DNA of 64,000 bases from Ophthalmolycus amberensis (Eukaryota; Chordata; Actinopteri; Perciformes; Zoarcidae), in assembly GCA_024529925.1 (NCBI GenBank), contig JAFEUB010001479.1, positions 338,501-402,500 on the forward strand, in the 5' to 3' direction. The position numbers and the translations under genes were made by a program. The notes under the pieces were generated by a model that had not been told where the DNA came from, ran no database searches, and worked only from the letters and a program-made list of their open reading frames with translations. This document shows positions 37,150 through 47,273 of the stretch, piece after piece. Numbering within the stretch: position 1 is the first letter of the stretch; every line of letters starts with the position of its first letter.

Positions 37150-39025
37150 AGAAGATCTCTTCTTCGCTGTCTTCTCGTACCAACAGTCAATATTAGCTTT
37201 ATGCTTATGTGATTATCTCTGTTCAGAACAGAAACTAAAATTACACATTTCACATTTGACAAAATCCTAAAGCCTTTTCGGCCTCAACTATCCCATAATG
37301 CACCTGTTCTGCTCCACGACCACTTTTCAGAGACAGCGAGGACGACGGCACAATAGCCGCATTGTTGTCATGGCACAAAGCAGGGAGCATACTGGTTCAC
37401 TGTCAATACACGCAGCCCTTATGTGTGTATTATGAGTGAGTTATGGATCAGTCACATTGACGTGCAGCAACAAATGTCATATGATGTTTATGTCACTGCT
37501 CAGTGAATAGTCAGTTTTTGTTTTTGACAGATGGGTGGATGATAGTGTCAGTCAGGATATATAAAGCACTGGCCTATTCACTTCACATAATTCACTCCAG
37601 GACGGTGACATTGATGTGTTGACCACTTTGTTATTTGGACAATAAAGGTGAACTCTACCAGCCTCCACCACACACACTTCATGTTCCTGCGCTGCCCTTC
37701 ACTTGCATCCCGTCCCGATGGCGGTGCCAATAACAAGAGATCTGTTTGTACAGCTGGATGAGCGACGGTGAGCTGGGATGGCTGCAGAAAGCACTGGAGC
37801 TTGACCCACTTTCCAGTCCTGTGCGCCGCAGTAATCCACTCTGCAGGTGCTTGCGAGGCTGCAGGTCTGCTGAGCGAACGTGCAGAAGCCGTTATGTGAC
37901 ATGTGATGCTGCACAGCAGTGCAGCTGAAGGGTCGAGGTTTTGACGGTAAAGGACCCGGAGAGGTTTTGTTGTGCAGCTGTGTCTCGACAGAAACATGCA
38001 AATGCAAAGAGTTTCTATCAAGAAATGTTTGTTACTGTACCCACCAACAGTGTTACTCAATAGCAAAAGTAATCTGTTACTTTACTCGTTACTGGTATTT
38101 CTTTACTCGACTCCATCAAATGTGCTCTTTAAGAACTCAAAATCTAAACTCTCGCTTCACGTTCTGTATTTAACAACGAAATGTGACGAAGTGCAGACAA
38201 GAGACGGAAAACGACAGCAAATAGATGAAAACATCAGATCTGTGTTATGAGGTGATGTTCCTCCAATCAACACACGGCACAAACATGGAACGACACATTT
38301 CCATCACGTCCTCCACGTTGTGTTCGTTTCAACTGGCGCTTTTTCAACTTCGTCATCTCGTCTCAGCAACAAACAAAGCTCAGTGATGGAGGCTCACCGT
38401 GTGGGATAACTAGTGCAAGATCACACGACATGTCACATCAGTGGGCTGAACAATGTGAACATAACTGTTGGTTTTGTCGGTAATGTATCACCAGAATCTC
38501 ATGCAAACAATGTGCTATCTTAAACAACTAAAGGACTTGGCCTGTTATTGTCAGTCACCTGTCTGTGATGAGTGAAGCTGTGTGTGTATTCATGGTATAA
38601 TAAAGCCTGGGGGGGGGGGTGAGTGGCACATGGCGGTACAGACTCCTTCAGGCTGTCTGACGCACATCTTGGTTCTTCATTGTACTCGGTGTGTATCCTA
38701 TCACGGCGGGTACAGCGCGTACCCTTCAGGAACACCGAGTCGTGTCCTCCGTTATTGCCCCCGAGCTGCTGGGCCCCGTCTCGAGTTTCCTTCCTCTCTC
38801 TCCGTGGCGACCTAATGGCCCAGATATACACCACCACACCCTCCCTGCAGCAGGCATCACAACAAAGCTGTGAGGGAGAGAAAGAGTGCATTAAAACCAG
38901 CATCCAAGCATCGAGGCCGCAGAGAAGCAGAGGCATGAAACCAAACCTGCCGTCAGCTCAGCAAAACAACATGCAACACCACCAACGATGCTTCAACACA
39001 CCACGTCAATGTGCAGGACGCCATT
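37150..39025. other. Intergenic, no gene found
   Basis: Short, overlapping open frames on both strands (37.6-38.9 kb) show no family resemblance. A poly(G) run lies at about 38610-38620. Confidence 0.4.
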
Positions 39026-39029
39026 TAAC

Positions 39030-39800
39030 ACAGTGACGACATTTACATGCTCACGCATATTCCAAATATGACAATATTCCAAATCTGATCTGGTTCATGT
39101 AAACATCATATTCTGTTTGCATATTCTGAAGTAGACCTAATTCCTAATGGAGCATTTTCAGATGACGACGTGTGTGATATGTGGATATTAGAACATGAGA
39201 ACATTCTAAAGAGTCTCAACAGAGGTTTTCACATTACAGTCATTGAGCTTTTATCCAAAGCGACTTACAATTCAGATTCTATCACATTTCTACACCGTAT
39301 CACAGCCACGGGAGCACGGGGGGTTAAGTGTCGAAGATGAAGACACATCGACATGCGACGAGCAGAGTCCGGAGCCGGGGATCGAACCGCCGATCCTCTG
39401 ATTGAAGGACGGCCCTGCTCTCCACTCAGACAGTCTTTACGTCTCTTTCCTGTTTATGAGCAGCTCTGTGCGTTGAACACAAACCAACTGGCCAACAGTT
39501 AGTAAAGCTGGAGAGGAGATGATGTCAGAAGAACAGAAGGAGAAACATCATGAAGGACTTGGACATCAACAGGTATGAACAAATATCTTTTAAGTTGTTT
39601 GAAGGAATGAAAGAGGTCCAACAAGTCCTCCACCTCTGGAACGCTGAAATACACATGTGTTGACACAAAGCAGCTCAATGGGACAAGCTGCTCCTGATGT
39701 TCCACTTGTCTATATTCTGACGTGATGAACGACGTGATGAACATCAACAGCTGCATGTAAACAGGAATATTAGTGGAATATTCATTTTTATTAGCCATGT
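39030..39800 (+). repeat. Dispersed repeat family C, copy 2, split by a SINE
   Basis: Outside 39230-39435 this matches the reverse complement of 2840-3245. Its ends carry 'tttacatgctcacgcatatt' and 'gaatattc...gccatgtaaa', possible degenerate terminal inverted repeats of a DNA transposon. Confidence 0.6.
39230..39435 (-). mobile_element. tRNA-derived SINE nested in family C repeat
   Basis: On the minus strand: 'ctgagtggagagcagggc' (A-box-like), then 'ggcggttcgatccccgg' (a clear Pol III B box), 'gcatgtcgatgtgtctt', and a tail 'taagtcgctttggataaaag'. These blocks match well-known fish SINEs as I remember them. About 206 bp. Confidence 0.8.
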
Positions 39801-39844
39801 AAAAATATATTTTTTCTGCCTCTGACTAACATTGAACTTTGCAC

Positions 39845-40690
39845 TTCCACAGAAGCTTCACACTCAGCATCTGATGTTCCACAGAAGCTTCACACTCAGC
39901 ATCTGTTGTTCCACAGAAGCTTCACACTCAGTATCTGATGCTCCACAGAAGCTTCACACTCAGCATCTGTTGTTCCACAGAAGCTTCACACTCAGCATCT
40001 GATGTTCCACAGAAGCTTCACACTCAGCATCTGATGTTCCACAGAAGCTTCACACTCAGCATCTGTTGTTCCACAGAAGCTTCACACTCAGCATCTGATG
40101 TTCCACAGAAGCTTCACACTCAGCATCTGATGTTCCACAGAAGCTTCACACTCAGCATCTGTTGTTCCACAGAAGCTTCACACTCAGTATCTGATGCTCC
40201 ACAGAAGCTTCACACTCAGCATCTGTTGTTCCACAGAAGCTTCACACTCAGCATCTGATGTTCCACAGAAGCTTCACACTCAGCATCTGATGTTCCACAG
40301 AAGCTTCACACTCAGCATCTGATGTTCCACAGAAGCTTCACACTCAGCATCTGATGTTCCACAGAAGCTTCACACTCAGCATCTGATGTTCCACAGAAGC
40401 TTCACACTCAGCATCTGATGTTCCACAGAAGCTTCACACTCAGCATCTGATGTTCCACAGAAGCTTCACACTCAGCATCTGATGTTCCACAGAAGCTTCA
40501 CACTCAGCATCTGATGCTTCACAGAAGCTTCACACTCAGCATCTGATGTTCCACAGAAGCTTCACACTCAGCATCTGATGTTCCACAGAAGCTTCACACT
40601 CAGCATCTGATGTTCCACAGAAGCTTCACACTCAGCATCTGATGCTTCACAGAAGCTTCACACTCAGCATCTGATGCTTCACAGAAGCTT
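39845..40690. repeat. 32-bp tandem array, 26 units plus 14 bp
   Basis: The unit is ttccacagaagcttcacact then cagcatctgatg, with no indels over 846 bp. Variants (ctgttg, agtatctgatgctcc, gatgcttc) are not random: the left third alternates them in runs, the right part is nearly uniform. A HindIII-type AAGCTT occurs in every unit. 32 is not a multiple of three, so the open frame at 39938-40258 is not coding. Confidence 0.96.
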
Positions 40691-40810
40691 CCTTCAGCGC
40701 TGCAGAGAGAAGTGACCTCGAGCTTCCGGGAGATTCGTCTCTCAGCGTACCGGTGAAAACGTTTTAATATATACAATGACTGTGACGGCGCTGCGCAACT
40801 TGTCGAAGCG

Positions 40811-40891
40811 TGGGTGTCTGTGTGTGTGTGTGTGTGCATACCAATGAATGTGTGTGTGTGTGTGTGTGTGTGCGTGTGTGCATACCAATGA

Positions 40892-40922
<31 letters not shown>
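40811..40922. repeat. (TG)n tracts with duplicated spacer
   Basis: Three TG runs separated by two copies of 'gcataccaatgaatg'. This is a small duplication within a microsatellite. Confidence 0.85.
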
Positions 40923-40924
<2 letters not shown>

Positions 40925-42385
40925 TGGGGGGGTTCAATCATCAGCGTTTGCTCTCGTCATGAACGCGTTGGAGGATCTCTCGCTGCACGTTTCCAGTAAC
41001 AAGCACCAAGATGTCGGCTTGAAACAAAAGAAAAGCATCATAACATGACAGCGGAGTTTTTCTGTGATTCTCAGGGACAAGATGAAGAAATTAAGTCATT
41101 ATTATGCATTTTAGGCTTTTTACATTTGAATCACAGCCGACAGATATCTTTTCTTTCGTCCGTAGATATCGGTCTGTAGATGGTAAATACATGAAGGAGA
41201 AGTTAATCATTTTCATCAGGACAACTCGCAGCTTTACGATCCGTCCCACGGACAATTTGACTTGCTTTGAAGTCACAACATGAACAACAAAGTTGAAAGG
41301 TCAAACTGAAGATGACGGATGGAGCAGTGAAGCTACTGTGAGGGCTTCATGGAGCTGGAAATCCATTTATCTTTATCTTGAGTTTGGTTTAGTTTAGTCA
41401 GTGAGGCCTAATGTTAATTTACTGCAACGTCATCATCACGGTCTTCTCAGCGTGCAGCTCTTTATGCAGCGACCTGAAATAAACCGTGTTTAGACTCAAC
41501 ATGGCTCGCCTCTCTGAGTCACGACGCTCACCTGAGGAAAGAAGACTTGAGGGATGAATGAGCTCTGAGCCCTCTGAAGAAGCACAGCAGGCCTTTGCAT
41601 CATAAAAACACTTCCAACCATAAAGATATTAAGAGAGCAGGCAGATATTATCACTTCACAACGGGGCTGCTAACTGGTGAAAAGGTTCTGTTCACCTTAT
41701 TTATCCTAGAACTCAAAATTAAACTGCAGGACCTTAATCCACCTCTTTACTCCTCGAGGCAGCACACCATTAACATCCTGCTTCCCAATGGTTCAGGGCT
41801 GTTTGTGTTCACAGGTGTCTAATCCGTCTGCGTTCAGGTTCATCGGTCCCGTCAGAGGTCGTGACAGGACCGAGCCCGTCTGTCAGTCTGCACACAAAAC
41901 TTTATTCAGTCTTGAAGACGCCGGGCTGACAGGAAAGATGACAGATAGATGGGTAAACTGTGACAAAACAACAAGCTAATTAAGGTTATCAATATGAGAT
42001 AATGATAATGACGGACGGATAATGATGCTGATGGATGTCAGGTCAGAATAGAGCTCGTTATCCATGTGCACGTACTGTTCCTCCCTGTTTACTTTCACAC
42101 ATCCTACACCTGAGTCCATCTTCATCGCTCTTCATCGCTGGGCTCTTGTTACGTTGTGAGCCGACGAGCTGAACGGGTCGCCGTGACCCGCTGAGGTCTG
42201 TGAAGACACAGAAACAACATTATATCTGAAGCACACATTTGTTTCCTCTTTTTGTTGCACACAAAGACCAATAATTCCCCTTAATACCTGACATCACTGC
42301 AACTGCACAACTTTTTCATTCAGTCGAAGCAAGTTATGTGGGATCATAACGAGTAACACTGTCAAAAAAGTCCACTTAAGTTGGG
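40925..42385. other. Intergenic, no gene found
   Basis: No family resemblance in any frame and no named repeat. Confidence 0.4.
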
Positions 42386-42387
42386 TT

Positions 42388-42907
42388 GTTACATCACGGT
42401 GCTGCATTACGTTGCTACATTACATTGTTACGTTACGTCGTTGCGCTACGTCGTTACGCTACGTCGTTACGCTACGTCGTTACGCTACGTCGTTACGCTA
42501 CGTCGTTACGCTACGTCGTTACGCTACGTCGTTACGCTACGTCGTCACGCTACGTCGTAACGCTACGTCGTCACGCTACGTCGTCACGCTACGTCGTCAC
42601 GCTACGTCGTCACGCTACGTCGTCACGCTACGTCGTCACGCTACGTCGTCACGCTACGTCGTCACGCTACGTCGTCACGCTACGTCGTCACGCTACGTCG
42701 TCACGCTACGGCGTCACGCTACGCCGTCACGCTACGGCGTCACGCTACGTCGTCACGCTACGTCGTCACGCTACGTCGTTACGCTACGTCGTTACGCTAC
42801 GTCGTTACGCTACGTCGTTACGCTACGTCGTTACGCTACGTCGTCACGCTACGTCGTCACGCTACGTCGTTACGCTACTTCGTCACGCTACGCCGTTACG
42901 CTACGTA
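42388..42907. repeat. 13-bp CpG-dense tandem array, 40 units
   Basis: The unit is gttacgctacgtc or gtcacgctacgtc. The length of 520 bp is exactly 40 x 13. Each typical unit contributes three CpGs. The first three units (42388-42426) are degenerate and poor in CpG, as if decayed. A T/C difference at unit position 3 divides the array into blocks. The open frames over it (42386-43032) are repeat read-through. Confidence 0.96.
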
Positions 42908-43839
42908 ACCAGTGGACCAAAAGCAAACTCTCAGGAAGAGCTCCAGACTTTGAAGCAAATTTTACATCGTGGTCAAACGGTGGAATTACAACTTGGGGCC
43001 TAAAAATACTTTTTCACATTGACTTACATTGAAAAAGACGTCTGTACAGAGGATAATAATTTTTGAGGTCAATCATCTTCCCTGTACGAACACTTCTTTT
43101 GATCTTTAGGTCCTAAAGTTGTAAAATAGCACTAATATCTCAGTATCAGTATCCACAGATCAGAGCTCTGGCCCAGGATCAGCCCTCGAGGACGCCGTTT
43201 GTCTGTATTGAACCATCGCAGAGGCTCGACTCTGAACCTCGCTCTGCCTCCAGCATGAGCTCCAGCTCCGCTTAGTCTGAGCAGTAAAGCAGACTAGACG
43301 GACAAACAGGACCCGAGGGTGGGGGGGGGGGGGTCTGAATTACCGACACCATAAATCTCAACCACTGAACCCCGTGTCCGAACACAACCTGTCCAGAGTC
43401 CCCGTCCGGCCGGTGATTCTGTCGCTTCATGATCTCATCTCATTACAACCCTGGTTTTTTTACATGGAAATTACATCAGCAGGATAAATGTGCGTGTGTT
43501 TGTTTCCATGGCAGCCAGACGACTAACGAGTCATAAAGAATTGGGCTGAAGCTGAGCGTCTCAAAGACATCCGGAGATCCATCCATCCACATGAATAAAA
43601 TCAAGTTTCTACACAAAATAAAATGTTTGTATTCTGGATACCGTGTTCCTGTTTCTCCTGTATTATGGTGCCCAATGGGTCATTACTGCGCCACCTACAG
43701 GTGAATAAATGATTAGTTGAATGTGAAAGAGGTGAAGAAGAGGAAGAAGATCAATAACTGTTGTGGAGAAGCTGTCTGTGTTAATTACTTCTGGCTTTCC
43801 TGTAAAGGAAACAGGTGAAGAAGGACAAATATATTCACT

Positions 43840-43975
43840 ATATATCACCATGAACCTTTGGTGAATTTTGGAGAAATCTACAGACGCAAACAGACAAAGT
43901 AGTAAAATAAATGTTTTATTTCCTCTAGTCTGAAAGAAGACGAGTTATGGAAGAAAAATAGACCAAAATCTCTAA
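43840..43975 (+). repeat. Dispersed repeat (family E), copy 1
   Basis: 'atatcaccatgaa', 'ggagaaatctacagacg-aaa', 'cagacaaagta' and 'gaagacgagtt' are shared with 52575-52760; a reverse-oriented piece lies at 46530-46615. Confidence 0.6.
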
Positions 43976-43979
43976 ATTG

Positions 43980-45935
43980 ATCTGAGCACGAGAGTGTCAC
44001 TCACAGGTTCAACATGTGAGAAAGAAAAACAACAACAACTTCTCGATCAGCGTAAACAGGATAATCCTTCAGTTTGAAGTCTTACCTTCAATACATACAT
44101 ATCTGTGGTCACGTGCAGGCTGACTGTTATTACTGCAACACCTAGTGCTGTTTGGCCGCTCGTGTCTTCCATACATGCACACACTCGGACCTGTTGAACA
44201 GTGAACGTGCACGTCAGCCCTCTGGAGAAACGAGAGTGGAGACCGGTGATCCGATGCCGCGCCAGAGATCAGCTGTGGAATGTAAACAGGAGAGCAATCC
44301 AGATTCACAATATTCTCCACCATGTTTCTTAAGAAGCTCGCTTCAATGCAACTTCATTGAGTGGGAGGTGTGTGTGTGGGACTATTGTCATTCGGGGGGA
44401 AAGCATTACACCGCTGTTGACATCCCCCTACTGCTGTTGACATTCAGAGGCATGCAAATGCGTCGAACATGTTGGGAGGTTTTTACATTTCAATTAGAAG
44501 AAAAACAACCTCTCTTCCTTTGTGCTGCTTTGCATCGGTCATCGGGAATGCAAACGTGCTGGTAGATATAAACAAACAATTGAAGGAAAGATGTGCGAAT
44601 AGATCGGAGGTACCCGCGTTGTTGTCATGCGATCTGCAGGAAAAGTCCTGCAAGACAACAGACATCCAACTGCTTCTTGAAAGCCTGAATACATTTTTGT
44701 TGAGTAAGAAGCTTAAAGTGTAAATAATTGTCTCCTAATAATCACGTTTGCAGGCAGTGATGAAAGGCATGAGGATGATAAGCATCTGTCAGGATACTGA
44801 TAAACACAAGACCGCGGACCGCTCGTGAGGTTTGACCCCCAGGGCAGCTCCAAAAGCTGCCCCTCTGATATCCCAAATGACCCTCCTTTGAGGGATCAGG
44901 CCCCGGGGGGGCAAGTGACGGTCGGATGCCTCCTATAAAGAGGTGAGGCCTCCTCGGGAAATCAGTCCTCACCTCTTTGTCAACAAGGACATCCTTCTGA
45001 GAGCACCTCCTCCTCCTGATTTCACCTGCCCCTCGTCCCCCCCTCCGCCAACCCCCCCATTAACTCCACATTCCTCTGTTTTGCAGTGAATACCCCGAAT
45101 TCCCCCAGATAATTGGCCAAAGGATTAACCCCCGTCTATTGTCACCTCTGTGAGAGCGACACTCTGATGGCAGTCGGGCCTTGTTGTGCATCTGTTGTGG
45201 CTTTAAGTACCCGCCTCGACTCAAAGGGATTGTAATTTACCTCCAGGCCTCCCTGAGGGAAAGTGACGGCAACGGCCTCCAGGAACCACAGTGGAGTCCA
45301 ACGTATCATCACCAGATAAACACTGTTTGGATATAAAACCAGTGATGCAGCGCTGCGTCACTGTCAGTTTAAAGTCGACACAAAAAGACTACAAAGACAC
45401 ACAAAAAGACTACAAAGAGACACAAAACACGCACAGAAAGAGGGAAAACACTGTAGTGTGTCTGGAGTGTCTCTGTCCAGCGGCTCATTGTCTCGTAGTC
45501 CGCCCATGCTCTGCTGTGAGTCACTCCACGTCTCCGAGTGAATCCCGGCGCGTTGAACAACCTCCACAGCATCCTCCCGTTATCACCCGTCACCAGCAGC
45601 CCGTCGCCTGTGATCCCTCTGTGTTATGAATATGCTGCAGCGTGGGCTTCCATGACAACACCTCACCCACACATCGTTCCTCGGAAGAGAAAAAGCTTAA
45701 TTTGCACTCAGAGAGAATCCAGTTCACATGTCATCAAATGCAGGTATGTACAGTATTCAGCTTTCCCCATAATGAAGTTAGAGAAAACCATGTCTGCTCA
45801 CGAATCCCGGGGCACTAATTTCACATTTCAGCGCGGCCGCCTGTCATCAGCACTCTTATCAAAAATACATACCAGACCATAATCAACAGGACGGGATGCC
45901 AAAATACCTCAGAGCACATGAGCACGAATGAAAGA
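43980..45935. other. Intergenic, no gene found
   Basis: A GC-richer segment at 44815-45265 (including 'gaggtgaggcctcctcggga') could be conserved non-coding sequence upstream of rasl11b. No coding frame is supported. Confidence 0.4.
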
Positions 45936-45937
45936 CG

Positions 45938-46040
45938 AGAGGGAGGGAGGGAGGGAGGGGAGGGGGGAGAGAGGGAGGGAGGGAGGGAGGGAGGGAGGGG
46001 AGGGGGGGGGGAGAGAGGGAGGGAGGGGGAGGGGGAGGCC
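45938..46040. repeat. (GGGA)n G-rich tract upstream of rasl11b
   Basis: About 100 bp of GGGA, GGGGA and G runs on the plus strand, capable of G-quadruplexes. It lies about 0.9 kb upstream of the rasl11b TATA box. A G17 run lies at about 46247-46264. Confidence 0.92.
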
Positions 46041-46932
46041 TGTGGGTGGTGTGACAGGAAGACATGATGCAGGTTAAATCAGAGCGGAGCAGCTGCTGGA
46101 CTGATTTGTGGCATGAAACACATCAACAGATGTTTTATTGTGTTGCAGTACAATACATATTGTGTCATTTCTGGATGTGGAGGGCTGCTAGATTATTCAA
46201 ATCCATGAGTTCTTGTATGTGTGAATATGTATGTGTGTGTGAGTGAGTGGGGGGGGGGGGGGGGTCATTAACATCAGCAGCCGTTAACCCCCCTGTGTGG
46301 ACGATTCACGAGTGGAGGTGCATGTCTGAACAGGTCACCAGGCAACAAACACTGGGATGTTGAACAGGATCCATCCGCATCCTGTAAAGTTAAACTAAAC
46401 TCTTTAATTAAACATGTAGAAGGAATTAAAAACAGTTTCATTGGCTAAATGTAATTTTCATGTTTCACTACCAATTAAGATTAAGATGAGACACCTGCAG
46501 GCGAAAATCATGTTTTTCATGCAAAGATTTTGGTCTTCTTATCTTCCATAACTCATCTTCTTTCAGACGAGAGGAAATAAAACTTTTATTTTATACTTTG
46601 TCTTTTCAGAAACATTTCAGAGAACTTGTAACACAATAAATAATAGTTGTAATGTCAGTAATCAACTGGTGTTGCATATGAGTTGAATGTATTTCAATAC
46701 AGTTTTTAATCATAACATTATTATATGACAGCAGTCACATCGCTATGACTCAAAAACACGTTTTTTGTGTTGCTCCATAAGAAACACCGTTTAATCCGGA
46801 CACCCAGCTCGCGCTCCCCACCTGTTGTGTATATCTCGCGTTATACACGTGTAGGCAGAGGGCGCACGAGGAAGAGAGGGGAGGCGTGTGTATGTGTGTA
46901 TGTGTGTGTGTGTGTGTGGGGGCGACCAGCGA

Positions 46933-46968
46933 CCAATCAGATGCGACCTCCGCTCGAGCGCTATAAAG
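46933..46968 (+). promoter_or_regulatory. rasl11b core promoter: CCAAT and TATA boxes
   Basis: CCAAT at 46933-46937 and TATAAAG at 46962-46968, in a GC-rich setting just after a (TG)n stretch. Transcription would start about 46993, leaving a 5' UTR of about 165 nt before the ATG at 47159. Confidence 0.7.
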
Positions 46969-47158
46969 CTCGCGAGCCGCTTCTCTCCTGCAGCATTCAC
47001 TCCTTCAGTGCGCAGCTGCAGTTTGTGTCCTTTCATCTCCGCCGCGGCGCTCGTGTTGGTTTTATTCTAGTTCTACGGAACCAGCTCGAGACTGAACAGG
47101 ATTAACTTCATCCAGCTTTGGAACCACATTATTTTACATTTTTTGGACGAATATAAAT

Positions 47159-47273
47159 ATGCGTCTGATCCAGAACATGACGACCATTGTAGAGTACCCA
47201 GCACCGGAATGCTCGGTGCCGAACCGGGTGATTAAAATGGCTGTGATAGGAGGCAGCGGAGTCGGTAAAACAG
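47159..47273 (+). CDS. rasl11b: rasl11b exon 1
   Basis: 38 codons plus one base, MRLIQNMTTIVEYPAPECSV through IGGSGVGKT. The P-loop is complete in this exon. The donor is GTAAGA. Confidence 0.95.

Noticed and set aside
37578..38066. 162-residue minus-strand frame
   Set aside because: Opposite and overlapping frames are comparable, composition looks random, and no motif is seen.
42386..43032. Two open frames of about 205 residues
   Set aside because: Read-through of the 13-bp array (period 39 in codons); they overlap in two frames with the same composition.
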